A stretch of 64,000 nt of DNA from assembly GCA_009760885.1 (NCBI GenBank), contig CM019709.1, forward strand, positions 34,496,126 through 34,560,125, read 5' to 3'. The DNA comes from Achatina immaculata (taxonomy: Eukaryota; Mollusca; Gastropoda; Stylommatophora; Achatinidae). Both the position numbers and the translations under genes were made by a program. Below the pieces are notes generated by a model. The model did not search any database. It worked only from the letters and a program-made list of their open reading frames with translations, and was not told the DNA's origin. Shown here one piece after another: positions 19,334-29,279 of this stretch; the stretch's first letter is position 1, and each line of letters starts with the position of its first letter.

Positions 19334-19938
19334 AAGTGGTTCTAAAACTTGCCCAGGCTGATACCATCTTGCCGCCACATCCCTGTATGTCTCCATAGAA
19401 TAACCGGTAGTCTCTCACCTCATGTCTCGCCAGCCATCAAGTTCTAAAAGGACATTGTTCTAAAAGTGATTTCTTAGATCTTGTTAGAAGTTATTTTAGT
19501 GAATGTTAAAGAACATATGTTAGAAGAACTGTACTGAAAATGTATTTTTGTTTATGTATATGCCTGCGAATATGTGCACGCACGCACGCACTATTTGCTA
19601 GGTTAATTACTTCTTCTCTTATACTGTGAATGTAATAGTTTAATCTTGCACTCTTTTGATATGTTTTTTTTTCTTCATCCACTTCGTATACGTATACTAA
19701 ATTGAGTGTGTGACAAGAATGAAAGATGGAGCGATGAAGGGCAGAATGTGAGACAGGCCTGCGTGCCCAATTCTTTACTCTTTAAAAATAAAGATTATTC
19801 ATTCATTCATTCATTCCTAGACCCCCCCCCCCCCATACATACACATATAGACATTCATTTCAGTTGGTGCTGATACCCACCCAGCCGCTCTTTACTCGCA
19901 CAACGCTGCTTTAGATCTTGCCACTTTGAGAACCGTTG
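19334..19938. mobile_element. hAT-like non-autonomous element with 8-bp TSD
   Basis: TTCTAAAT occurs at 19326-19333 and 19939-19946. Immediately inside, AAGTGGTTCTAAAACTTGCC (left) and the reverse complement of the right end, CAACGGTTCTCAAAGTGGCA, form imperfect inverted termini. An 8-bp duplication fitting nTnnnnAn and GGTTCT termini is the hAT signature. No transposase is present. An L2-like 3' tail copy (about 19530-19830) lies inside. Confidence 0.55.
19530..19828 (+). mobile_element. L2-like LINE 3' UTR fragment with (ATTC)n tail
   Basis: Ends GCGATGAAGGGCAGAATGTG, AGACAGGCCTGCGTGCCCAA, TTAAAAATAAAGATTATTC and (ATTC)n at 19797-19817. It matches the 3' ends at 14.9, 40.9 and 63.8 kb. Its 5' limit is uncertain. 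Nested within the hAT-like element. Confidence 0.75.
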
Positions 19939-20126
19939 TTCTAAATGAATGTATAAAAAACTATTTAACTTCTGAACCCGGACATATCTAGGTGCCCAAA
20001 AAACTAAAAGCATCCTGGCCTGTAAAGTGCCAAGGATGTACTGTGTTGTGGAGATAAATGAATGTTAAAAGGAAAGATTAAATGCACTAAGAGCCGGACC
20101 TAACTACGAGAAAGTTTTAGACTTAC

Positions 20127-20160
20127 CTGTCAGTAGCCTCCGCCATTGTCTACACATTTC
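20127..20160 (-). other. Candidate short first coding exon (ATGGCGGAG...) with splice donor
   Basis: On the minus strand the 20 nt from 20146 to 20127 read ATGGCGGAGGCTACTGACAG and are followed immediately by GTAAGT (20126-20121), a consensus 5' splice site. The start context is ACAATGG, and CACTTCCG (an ETS-type site) lies about 20 bp upstream. The encoded start would be MAEATD. This looks like a housekeeping first exon, but 20 nt can match by chance and Repeat P begins about 20 bp upstream. Confidence 0.25.
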
Positions 20161-20169
20161 CACGGAAGT

Positions 20170-20500
20170 GAAGGCGCTTTCCGATCAGGCAATCAACGAT
20201 AAATAGCTGAAATGCTAGCGTCAGGGTTAGCGAACCACAGCTGAGCAAGACCCTGTCCCACCTATCCGTCGTGCCCCCAGTAACAGGCATAGCCTGGCTA
20301 ACGGAGCAGGGATGGCCATATTCCCCCATGGTGGTTGAGTCTGATAAAGAAGAAATACACAACGACCTGCTTTTTAGCTCTACTCCGGGACTGAAAAAGA
20401 AGTTCCCATAACCTACTCCCACGCCGATACGACGCTGTGCCTCAACGCCTCCACAGCATCGGCTGAAAAAGAACACCAGCTCGCAGTTACAGAGAGATAG
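20170..20500 (+). mobile_element. Repeat P copy
   Basis: Near full length: CAATCAACGATAAATAGCTG, GTTAGCGAACCACAGCTGAG, CAAGACCCTGTCCCACC, CCATGGTGGTTGAGTCTG, CCGATACGACGCTGTGCCTC and ACACCAGCTCGCAGTTAC. The 3' end lacks the GAA tract. Confidence 0.85.
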
Positions 20501-20534
20501 CACAGGCACAAGTACAAGTACTACAGATTTCCGC

Positions 20535-21012
20535 TAACGTTTCGCTAAATGCAAGATCCCGGCTCCACAAAAGCCTTTAGCTTGCTGTTGCAACCAAGAC
20601 TGTATCACTTCGGGCACTGCATCATCCGAGCTACATTTCTTGCCTGTCAGATGCTTCTTCGGTGGCCCACTAAAGAAGACAGAGACCCGAACTGTGGGTC
20701 GGGAAGAAGGGTTGCTGCAGGATTTCCCGGTCACATTCATCTTTTGTTTTTTCTTCGCTGTAATGACCCCACGAGTTCTGGGCCTTGTCACGCAGACGGA
20801 CGGCGCTGCTAGTCAAGGACTCACGTCGGTTTCTCCTGATACTGGCTCTAAGATTTGTTACGGTGGTCTGGTAATGTTCCGCAGTGGCACCACGTGGCAG
20901 AAACTCAAAGATATTATAGACAGGGCATCTCAAAGATGGATTACATTTATTACTGGAGACGACAAGACGTCTTTTCTCGTCGTCTTCAAGTGTATCGCCT
21001 TCTCTTAACATG
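20535..21012 (-). pseudogene. Mariner-like transposase, C-terminal half (relic)
   Basis: The minus strand reads RCPVYNIFEFLPRGATAEHY, then QTTVTNLRASIRRNRRESLT, and in another frame GPPKKHLTGKKCSSDDAVPE and VIQSWLQQQAKGFCGAGILH. These are the C-terminal blocks of the mariner/SETMAR-type DDE transposase. The expected HDNA block reads LRDKAQNSW, and the block around the third catalytic Asp is destroyed by frameshift, so it is inactive. No TA-flanked inverted termini were found. Another mariner-type fragment, of the N-terminal HTH, lies at 51.0-51.3 kb. Confidence 0.75.
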
Positions 21013-21534
21013 TGAGAATATGTGCTTTTATCGAATGTAGTTTGTTACAGTGTAAACTTGGAAAAAAAAAGAAACTGCCATCTAAACAATATTTTACACC
21101 GCGGGGCTAACTAACTAATGGCTATTTTCGACTCAGAAGATGGTTATGAAGTCGACAAAAGGCAGCTATTTGTGTAAGACGCCAGGCCTCATTAAGTTGA
21201 GTTTTTTTTTCTCTTCTGGCAGATTCCATCAATATTTGACTGGCATAATCAGGCAAAGCATCAACAATAATCCAGGTCTATGCCTAGCTTAATCTATTTG
21301 CTGTTGCGACTTCCCTGCGTTAGCACTGTGCCGACGGGAGTTGGCGATCATGCCTTCCATTTTTTTAGCTGCCTTTGCTTTATTATAATTAGGTCGGCTG
21401 TCTTTTTCTTTCCTATGTCACATAGTCCACTCGTCCGGTTTTTTTTTTCCATTTCGGAGGTGTCTCTCTTTTTCCCTTTGAGTTTTCCAGTGATCGACAA
21501 GTTGTCTAATCTCTATCTTCTCACTGTATGTGAG

Positions 21535-21732
21535 ACACCCTGGGTCAACCCAGCCTCTAAACAAAGTGGGTACCAGAGAAATCTTGGAAGGTAAACGCGG
21601 CCAGGCGTGATACTGACCACATCAGACTTTCATGTACCGAGGGTCTTGGAAAAATGGGCCTAACACTGTTTCCCTAATTTGGCTTAATGGTATGGAAACC
21701 GGGATTTTACCTACCTACCTACCTACCTACCT
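21535..21732 (+). mobile_element. SINE-2 body, diverged copy with (CTAC)n end
   Basis: AAAGTGGGTACCAGAGAAAT, TTGGAAGGTAAACGCGGCCA, GGCGTGATACTGACCACATC and GGGCCTAACACTGTTTCCCT align with the body of the SINE at 63.13 kb (ATGGGTACCTGA, GGAAGGTAAG, CCAGGCGTGATGCCTGAGCA, GGGCACTAACACC). The tRNA head is missing. It ends in TACCTACCTACC (21709-21737). Confidence 0.6.
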
Positions 21733-21739
21733 ACCTACT

Positions 21740-22460
21740 GTATGTACAGAAAATACTGGGCGTCTTTTCCCTTTCTTTGTAATCAGCTTTCAAGTTCACA
21801 ACTCTTTGACTGTTAGTCTTTCAAACAAATAGAATAAAACTAACATTTTTTTCTTTCCAGACAGCATCGTGTCTAAACAGCTTTTTGCGTCTTGTCATAT
21901 CGATCTGATGTAATAAGCAGGATTACACTCATTCTATCCAGCCTCGCCAACGCCTCGCTGCTCAGCGACATCTCCCTTTGAAGACAAGACAAGCAAGGAA
22001 AATGCATCAAAGAACTCGCGTGTAATGTACAGTACAGCGCTTATTGTCTTCTCTGACAGGCTTCTAAATGGGCGTCTATTTATTTAACCATCAATAGATT
22101 TAAATACAGAAAACCCATTATACGATAAAAAGAAACTAAAGGTATACACTGTTAAATGAAAGAAGTAGACAACAAAAACGTTGGAAAGAGATAAATTAGG
22201 GTGGGGTTTATTTAGAGCAGCGGTTCTAACAGCCTTTAAGGATACCGCCCCTTGCCTCCAAAAACCACATTCCCAGTGATTCCCCCCCCCCCCCCCCAAG
22301 CCTCTTCTCTCAGTTGGCTCTGAAATCCCCAACTGCTCCCCCTTCTTCTATCATCACTGAGCCTCCCTTTCCTTAAAATTGCTTAACACCCTCCAGTGAC
22401 AGGTTGGGGGGGGGGGGGAGTGAGGGAACGAGAAAATTACCTAACACTTTTGATAAGCAC
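21740..22460. other. No gene recognised
   Basis: Unclassified sequence. CAGCGGTTCTAACAGCCTTT at 22217 followed by ATACCGCCCCTTGCC resembles a hAT terminus without a partner. A C-run at 22281 and a G-run at 22407 are present. Confidence 0.45.
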
Positions 22461-22466
22461 AAATTC

Positions 22467-22730
22467 AGAGGTTCCCAAACTGTGGTCCCGCAGCTAGCGA
22501 CAGTAAACCTGAGGGCGGGATCTATTCCCCGTAGTGGTCTCAGGGAGAACTTGGGAGTTAACTTTTAGAGATTTATGAAGCATATCTGATGATCTAGGTC
22601 CGCGGAGTTTCTAGAGAGAAACTGAGTTCACTTTAGAAAGTTCTGAAGTTATAACTGATGATCCAGGTCCGTGGAGTTTCTGGAGAGAAACTGAGTTCAC
22701 TTTGGAAAGTTCTGAAGTTATAACTGACGC
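22467..22730 (+). mobile_element. hAT-like terminal fragment with 69-bp duplication
   Basis: CAGAGGTTCCCAAACTGTGG at 22467 resembles a hAT terminus. It is followed by a 69-bp tandem duplication (CTGATGATC(T/C)AGGTCCG at 22586 and 22655) containing TTTCT(A/G)GAGAGAAACTGAG. No matching right end is seen. Confidence 0.4.
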
Positions 22731-22799
22731 TTATTCTCAACGAGATTCGCTAGGGTCCATGAATAGGCTTGGGGGGTGGGGGTGGGGGGGGGGGGAGTG

Positions 22800-23130
22800 T
22801 GAAGACACCTGTCCGATGAGATAATCAACGACCCATAGCTGATATGCCAGCGTCAGTGTTAGCGAACCATAGCTGACCAAGACACTGTCCCACATTTCCG
22901 TTGGTACCCCTAGTAACAGGCCTAGCCTGGCTAACGTGGCAGGGATCGCCATAGTCCCCATGGTGGTGGAGTCTTCTAAAGAAGTTCTGCCCCCCCCCCT
23001 TTTTTAGCTATACTCCTGGACTGAAAAAGTAGCTGCCATAACCCGCTACCACGCCGATACGATGCTGTGCCTCAACACCTCCACAGCATCGGCTGCAAAG
23101 AACACCATCTCGCAGTTACAAGGAGTTCGT
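22800..23130 (+). mobile_element. Repeat P copy, near full length
   Basis: Starts CCTGTCCGATGAGATAATCA and runs through GCTGATATGCCAGCGTCAGT, CCATGGTGGTGGAGTCTTCT, CATCGGCTGCAAAGAACACC and ATCTCGCAGTTACAAGG. A C-run at 22989 splits the middle. This copy best shows the 5' side of the repeat. Confidence 0.9.
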
Positions 23131-23930
23131 ACAAGTACAAGACAAGTCAACAGGCTCAGATTAAGAATTACTTTCTCTCTTTGCCTCCTTCAGCTTCCCT
23201 TTTCCGTAAATTCTCCAGAACGTTGACGTTTCGGTTTCCCACAAACTCCTATTCAAAAGTTAATGTCTTTAAAAGAAAATTAAGATATGATAGATATGGA
23301 ATGTCAACTTCAGTTAAACATTCGGGGTACAAGAAGAACGAGGACGTCTTGTAAGAAATAACTAATGTACTCTCACGCTGCGCTCATCCAGCCTCCCCCC
23401 CCCGACTGGCATGTACCCTTCAGCCAACAGTCTACCCAAAACGAAATAAAGAACACTGCTCCAACTAAGCCGGTCTCACGCCAGGAAGAATTCCCTTTAC
23501 TCATCAATCTCACTCAGGACAGCCGTTTTCATACTTGTCTTTTTAGAGCTGGTGAACTCCCTCACCCTATCCTTCTCCCCTGTGTTTGGAGCCTGTTGAA
23601 CACTAGAAGCGCTCGCTTAACTAAACTTGTATCTCTGTCTTCATTACCACCGACAACAGAAGGAACCCAGGATTAGCTCGTATCAGAACCTTGTAAACCC
23701 CAGGATCCGTCAGCTTAATGTAGGGGCTCTCTTTTCCCGAACAAGATGTCCGGATTTTGCTTTATTTTCAAACAAACAAACAAACAAACAAACAAAACAA
23801 CAGCATTTTATTCTTCACTCGATAAGTTAAAACAAAAACAAAAACGAAAGCAATTAGTTCATTCAGGCTCTCAATTTAACTTCATGAAAGAATGTATCTA
23901 AAGGTACTACACTCATGTCTTGTATGGTCT
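23131..23930. other. No gene recognised
   Basis: Unclassified. A (CAAA)n tract at 23771-23796 is the only clear simple repeat. Frames up to about 100 codons here show no known domain. Confidence 0.4.
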
Positions 23931-23934
23931 TGTC

Positions 23935-24379
23935 TTCTGTCTCCCTAGAACTGCGAGCTGGTGTCCTTTGCAGCCGATGCTGTGATGGCGTTGAGGCATA
24001 GCATCGTGTTGGTTCAGGTGCTGGTTATGGCAGCTGTTTTGTTTTCCCTGACATTCTGAGTGAAGCTAAACACCGTAAGAAATAGCATCTTGTTGGCAGA
24101 AATGCAGATGACGCCGCTGACAGCAATTATTGAGGAAAGACGCTGGCGATGGTTGGGACATGTGCTCCGAATGACTGACAACTCACTACCAAAAATAGCA
24201 CTAAGATGGACACCACAGGGGAACAGACGTACGGGTAGACCAAAAGAGACATGGAGAAGAACACAAGAGAGGATGTTGAGTGATAGTGGGCTCACATGGG
24301 CAAGAGCGGGAAAAAAGGCAAAGGACAGGCGTTTGTGGAAAACCCTTGCGGAAGCCCTATGTGCCCTGGGCACTTAAGG

Positions 24380-24417
<38 letters not shown>

Positions 24418-24595
24418 CTAAAAAGCAAGAAGTGTGCAATACTTCTTTAGCTGACTCCACCGCCGTTATTCAAGAAGGTGGTATCAACGGAGAGGTGGAG
24501 AGGTGGGACAAGATCTTGGTTAGTTATGGTTCGTCAATCCAATCTTGACGCTGGCATGTCACATATGGGTCGCTGATCGCCACAACGAACAGCGT
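23935..24595 (-). mobile_element. Repeat P copy (minus), split by a family B insertion
   Basis: The 3' part is 23935-24064 (AACTGCGAGCTGGTGTCCTT, TGCAGCCGATGCTGTG) and the 5' part is 24417-24595 (GCTAAAAAGCAAGAAGTGTG, CAATACTTCTTTAGCTGACT, GGTTAGTTATGGTTCGTC). The junctions share GCTAAA at 24065-24070 and 24417-24422, the apparent target duplication of the inserted family B copy. Confidence 0.85.
24069..24416 (+). mobile_element. Family B RTE-like LINE 3' end, best-preserved copy
   Basis: The frame is open for about 103 codons: NTVRNSILLAEMQMTPLTAI, then IEERRWRWLGHVLRMTDNSL, ALRWTPQGNRRTGRPKETWR and AGKKAKDRRLWKTLAEALCA, ending LGT and a stop. CACTTAAGGTTCAG and (AG)n follow at 24378-24415. 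It is 5'-truncated. It inserted into a minus-strand Repeat P with GCTAAA on both sides. It is the reference copy for the 5.4, 8.0 and 61.6 kb fragments. Confidence 0.9.
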
Positions 24596-24619
24596 CTTCG
24601 CGTCAAAGTTTGTACACAC

Positions 24620-24800
24620 TGCCAGGGTTGGCGAACCATAACTGATCAAGACCTTTAGGTCCAACCTCACCGTTGATACCCCCTCACTAAGAGGTCTAGA
24701 CTGGCTAATGGGGTTGGGATTATCGTGGTCCATACGGCAGTGAAGCCTGTTGACGAAGTAACGCACACTCCCCGAAGCTTTATTTTAGCTCCTCCAATAC
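24620..24800 (+). mobile_element. Repeat P copy, head-to-head with the preceding one
   Basis: CAGGGTTGGCGAACCATAAC, TGATCAAGACC, GACTGGCTAATGGGGTTGGG and GACGAAGTAACGCACACTCC match Repeat P on the plus strand. With 24417-24595 it forms an inverted pair separated by about 25-60 bp. Confidence 0.75.
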
Positions 24801-24974
24801 ACTGATGGCGAGATTCTTCGGATGCCGCGCGTGGAGTGAAGCTCCTCCCAATCAAGGAAGAAACTGCGGAAAAGAAGTAAGGGTTGCTGTGTGACGCCGA
24901 TGTGAAAAGGTGAATGAAAGGATAAAGTTGTTTAATCGGTATGTCCAGTAGTATCGCTGCGAGAGCTACACATA

Positions 24975-25390
24975 CCACGGCACCTCTGCTCTAGAGGCAG
25001 GTCACGTCCGAAATATACCTACACTGGTGAAATATGCCTAAACCAGCATACACCAGGTGTGAAACTTGATGACTAGGCATGTCACGCCACCTCCGCTCTA
25101 GAGGTCAGTCACGCCTGATATACATCCATACTGGTGAAATATGCCTAAACCAGCATACACCAGGGGTTAAACTTGATGACTAGGCATGTCACGCCACCTC
25201 CGCTCTAGAGGTCGGTCACGCCTGATATACATCCATACTGGTGAATTATGCCTAAACCGGCTCACACCAGGGGTGCAACTTGAAGACTACTCATGTCACA
25301 GTACCTCTGTCCTAGAGGTCGGTCATGTCCTAAACACGCCCATACTGGGATAATATGCCTAAACCGGCTCAACCCAGGGGTGGAAGTCAC
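24975..25390. repeat. 107-bp tandem repeat, 4 units
   Basis: (C/G)CACCTC(T/C)GCTCTAGAGG or its variant starts at 24980, 25087, 25194 and 25301, an exact 107-bp period. Units include ATATGCCTAAACC(A/G)GC and ACTTGATGACTAGGCATGTC. No coding value. Confidence 0.95.
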
Positions 25391-25504
25391 TAGTGGCGAG
25401 GATTCGTCCTCCTGGACAAAACCTCCGTCCTGGTCACAACTAGGAAGGGTAGCGGCCACGACCACAAAATGCTGAAGTTGGAGACACTGGACCAGGGCAG
25501 TCTA

Positions 25505-25778
25505 GATAGGCAACCACCTCTCACCCGGCGGAGATGTATGCGTATCCTAATCACGCTGAGGTTTTCCGGTGAGAAAGTCCAACACTGGACTGGATGGGCA
25601 ATCACCTCTCACCCGGCGGAGATGTATGCGTATCCTAATCACGCTGAGGTTTTCCGGTGAGAAAGTCCAACACTGGACTGGATGGGTAACCACCTCTCAC
25701 CCGGCGGCGATACACGGGTATCTCAAAACACGTCGAGGTTTTCCGGTGAGAAAGTCCAACTCTAGACTAAACTGGTGC
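25505..25778. repeat. 88-bp tandem repeat, 3 units
   Basis: A(C/T)CACCTCTCACCCGGCGG begins at 25513, 25601 and 25689. Each unit carries CGAGGTTTTCCGGTGAGAAA or close variants and TCCAACACTGGACTGGATGG. It follows the 107-bp array after about 120 bp of other sequence. Confidence 0.95.
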
Positions 25779-25969
25779 AACGAAAATCATAGTGTCAGGC
25801 AATCCCGCTTCTGAGACCCACCAAGAATACAGGCTCAAGCCCTACGATATTCTGAAACTCTTGTGGTCCTCTCGGGGATCTCGTGTGGTCCTTTGGGGAA
25901 CCAAGGGACTTAACGAGGACCAAGGCGTAAATTCAGTGGGATCACAGGGCGGTTTTGGTGGTAGAAGCG

Positions 25970-26090
25970 AAAGAAGAAGAAGAAGAAGAACTCCTCCAAA
26001 CTGAAAAAATAGCCGCCACAACTCGTTCTTATTCCGACACGACGCTGTCCCTCAACACCTTCACTGCATCGGCTGCAAAGGACTGTTAGT
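25970..26090 (+). mobile_element. Repeat P internal/3' fragment
   Basis: A short (GAA)n at 25974-25990, then ACTGAAAAAATAGCCGCCAC, CCGACACGACGCTGTCCCTC, CACTGCATCGGCTGCAAAGG. It stops before the canonical 3' end. Confidence 0.7.
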
Positions 26091-26354
26091 GTGATCCCCT
26101 CTTGTTCTGCTGGTGTACAATCTCGGAGGGTCCTAGAACAGCGCCTTATTTTCCAGACTGGCTGTCTCCACCTAGCTGGAATTAACTATGTCTTCAGCTT
26201 TCTGTAACTTCTGTAGTTTTCCGCTCCCCCTTTTTTTAAACTCTACTTTCTTTCTCTATGCTACACCTCCCTACCACCACCCTCTTTTTTTCTCTGGCAA
26301 CATACTGGTGTCTTTAGGGTCTTGTCCTATTCGCCAGCTTCTCCCTGCAGGTGT

Positions 26355-26695
26355 TTATTGTCTTCATTCATTATCTCTCCGCGTCCCCTTCCCACCCCCC
26401 CCCCGGACACCTCCTCTAGCGGCTACCATGTGTCTATTGCCTTTCCCCCCACCCCTCTCTACCACTTGTTTTCCTCCTCTCTCTCCACCTCTTCTTTACG
26501 ATTGGCTCTATCGGGTATCATTTGTTGTGGTCAGCGTGGTCCTTCCTTCTACTGCACACATTTCTGTTTTCTACTTCTGGAGGAGGTCACATTCAGATAA
26601 GTTCTTCTTTTTTTTTTGTCTCGTTGTGCATGTAATCCTCGAAAAAGGCTCAGGCCAAAATATCGGATGTTGTATGTTTTTCATTTATACATTCT
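26355..26695 (+). mobile_element. Repeat R copy
   Basis: Matches the minus strand of 48960-49290 over about 330 bp: TTCATTATCTCTCCGCGTCC, ACCTCCTCTAGCGGCTACCA, CGATTGGCTCTATCGGGTAT, GGAGGAGGTCACATTCAGAT, GTAATCCTCGAAAAAGGCTC and AATATCGGATGTTGTATG. It has no clear frame and is not related to the other families here. Confidence 0.75.
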
Positions 26696-26699
26696 CATA

Positions 26700-27480
26700 C
26701 TTTCTATTCGTTTTTTTTTCTCACCTTACTCACTCTCTCCCTCACTTTGTAAAACTGCACCATACACCTCTACCTACCTTTTTTATTTAAACCAGTTTTA
26801 CTGCAGTCGCCTCCCTTTTATATAAAAATATGATCTACCAGCATAAATCTCCGAATCGCTTGACTGTTTACAGGACAACAGCCATGAAGATTTTAGTATC
26901 GCTAGAAACAAGCAGACTCGGATTCAATGATAATCGATACACGCTTGTAATCGTAAGTCTGTGTTTGAGTAACGTCCAGTTACATTTGCTGAATGTTATC
27001 AGCAGTCCTTGTTTTGATTCAATGTTGATTATTCTCAGGGCAAACAGGTCGATCCCGGTAATGCGAATTCGATTTACTTCTATATTCTTTTTTAATGGCG
27101 GGATTCTGTTGTGACCAGAGTATTGTGCTCGGAACGTAAGCAACAGTCAGGGAATTAGCGCGGGCCACAAAGGACAGGAGGTAATGGACGGCATTGACTG
27201 AAAGTCGGATATTAACGTCGATGGAAAAATACAGACAGTCGTGGAAACAGTAGCTGGTTCAAGACTGATTCACAATGTAGCATTTGATCAACTAACAAAA
27301 CACATATTACAGATGTCTCTCGCTTTTCGACCAATCGCTCTTTCGACCGTTTGGAGTTTATAACCAGAGCCAGAGGCATTCGACCATGTGGTCTACTCTT
27401 TCGACCGATTTCGCCAACCTTTCACGTCATTTTGTTTTGACCAAGCAGATGCTTCATATCAAACTGAACTCAGTGCCACT
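26700..27480. other. No gene recognised
   Basis: Unclassified. TTTCGACC-type words recur at 27316-27410 and again near 28772. No repeat relative or domain was found. Confidence 0.4.
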
Positions 27481-27489
27481 GTAAGGAAT

Positions 27490-27810
27490 ATTCTTATCTT
27501 ATATCCTTCCCGTGCCGTTAAACGTCACATAGGGCTCGCAAAGTAGTTCTCCGAATTTTCCTGTCTTCGGCGAGTCTTTCAATCTCACCAAGGGATTTTA
27601 TGCCTGTTAATTTGGCCTCTCTTAACAATGTTCTCTTCAGAGTTTCACGTGGTCTGCCTCTTTTTCTTTGGCCTGTTGTGTTCCACTTGATAGCTTATTT
27701 TGGGATTCACTGATCATTTCTTCTCATCAAGTGACCAACATATGTCCGTCTCCTTTTCCTGATCACCCATGAGACTGGTTGTTGTTCAGTATTGCTCAAG
27801 CTTAAAGAGA
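27490..27810 (-). mobile_element. Family C LINE, longest copy
   Basis: The minus strand reads VIRKRRRTYVGHLMRRNDQ, then IKWNTTGQRKRGRPRETLKR, LLREAKLTGIKSLGEIERLA and EDRKIRRTTLRALCDV, then a stop and GGCACGGGAAGGATATAAGA ending in a (TAAGATA) remnant. GHLMRR plus the RGRPRETL block place it with RTE-like C-termini. Stops occur between GHLMRR and IKW. Confidence 0.75.
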
Positions 27811-28227
27811 TGCGACTCATGTAAACCTTCTGAGTGAAAGGAACATATTTTTTAAAAATCCCCCTGAATGATTAATGATAATACAGTGGGGAAAAATGTT
27901 GTATGGGCCATGCGTGCTGTTTTATGTTTTTCTAGAAGGTCCAGTCCGTGGGAATGCTAGATAGATGATTAAATGTTTGATCAGTTTAGAGTTAGGCTTC
28001 CTCGTGATAGGACGCGTTGTTTTAGTTCGTGATGAAGGTTAGAATGTCTGTGATCAAGAGTTTTTCATGTGTCGGAAAAGTGTCATACTTCAGGTAGTAT
28101 CCTGTGGCGGCTATCTTATATTGAGATACAAGATGTCTGAATCTCTTATTTTTGCTCTGCTAAATCAGTTTGAGGTATGACATGATATATTTCACCAACA
28201 TGAATTCATCGGCCCAACAGCATCATC

Positions 28228-28745
28228 ATCATGTGTCGTTAATTAAATGTTTATGCGATCGGCGTTGGACGCACTTAGTTGATTGACTGAACTAATCAAT
28301 TCAGCGTTACTGTTGAGTGAATTCCTGTGTTGACAGTTGAGGAATTATGTACGAACGGCTCACAGGTCAGAAGAACCATGGGGTAGTGAAGATTGAATGC
28401 CTATATATAGCACCTTCTACCGAAGTACAGCAGTACAAGTGAGGTAGAGAAGAACGAAAATGATATTAGTATCATTCAAGTGGATTCATAATTTAAAACA
28501 ATCATCATAAGTTTCAATCAACAGCACCTGTATCAATCAACACGACAAATACATATATACAAATATATTAGCAATATAGAGTTTGTCTTCAGAATTTGTT
28601 CGGAGTGGATTGCTTGTGTTCGTGCTTATAATAATCTTATTTTTATTCTCATAATACTAATTTTTTGTTCTTTGCAGACATTGGCAAACAATAAATAACG
28701 TGTTATTTTCATTTTTCGGTTCTCAAATTGCAACTGCAAACAGAA
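28228..28745 (+). mobile_element. Possible solo LTR-like segment
   Basis: TGTGTCGTTAATTAAATG at 28230 is followed 180 bp later by CCTATATATAGCACC (TATA-like) and, near 28685, by CAATAAATAACG (polyadenylation-like AATAAA). Spacing and order resemble U3-R-U5. No partner LTR, primer-binding site or flanking duplication was found, so this is weak. Confidence 0.2.
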
Positions 28746-28959
28746 AAAAAAGACGATTAGACTAGATTCCATTTTTCGACCAACTCCAATGTTCCCCCCA
28801 CACTTAAACAGTCGAATAAGCGGGGGACGCTTGTAATAGCTTCCCGCCTCTTTCTCCCTGCATAGTGTCTACACTTTTATCAGGATGTAGCCATGTACAG
28901 TTTCGGCGGCTTAGAACTGGTTGCTTGAAACCACTTTCATCCTATAATTGCTATAACCC

Positions 28960-29112
28960 TTGCAAATAGCATATTCACATAAATGATTCTCTCCATAATT
29001 CTACACGCAGTATATATTCAAATAGGTGGTTCTCTCTATAATTCTAAATGCAATATATTCAAATAGGTGGTTCTTTCTATAATTCTACATGCGATATATT
29101 CAACAAGTTGCC
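28960..29112. repeat. About 51-bp tandem repeat, 3 units
   Basis: CATATTCA or ATATATTCAAATAGGTGGTT followed by CTCTCTATAATTCTA recurs at about 28970, 29010 and 29055 with small length differences. Confidence 0.85.
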
Positions 29113-29195
29113 ATAATCCTACAACACAGAGAATGAATGAATTTTATTTTTAAATCAGTGTAAGACCTTCGGTACATGAAAATGTGATGTGGTCA

Positions 29196-29205
29196 GTATC
29201 AATAG

Positions 29206-29240
<35 letters not shown>

Positions 29241-29278
29241 GACAAACAGACAGACAAACAGACAGACAGACAGATAAA
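29196..29278. repeat. (CAGA)n/(CGGA)n microsatellite
   Basis: Tetranucleotide tract of CAGA, CGGA and CAAA units. The Arg/Gln/Thr/Asp-rich and Val/Cys/Leu/Ser-rich frames across it are artefacts. Confidence 0.95.
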
Positions 29279-29279
29279 A

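Noticed and set aside
20150..20509. 119-codon minus-strand frame
   Set aside because: It is Repeat P read in antisense. Other Repeat P copies do not keep the frame.
20535..21015. Host SETMAR-like gene
   Set aside because: Only transposase C-terminal blocks with frameshifts. No SET domain or intact frame nearby.
26188..26790. 200-codon frame starting MSSAFCNFCSF
   Set aside because: Overlaps Repeat R, has no domain, is pyrimidine-biased and is not conserved as a frame in the 49.0 kb copy.
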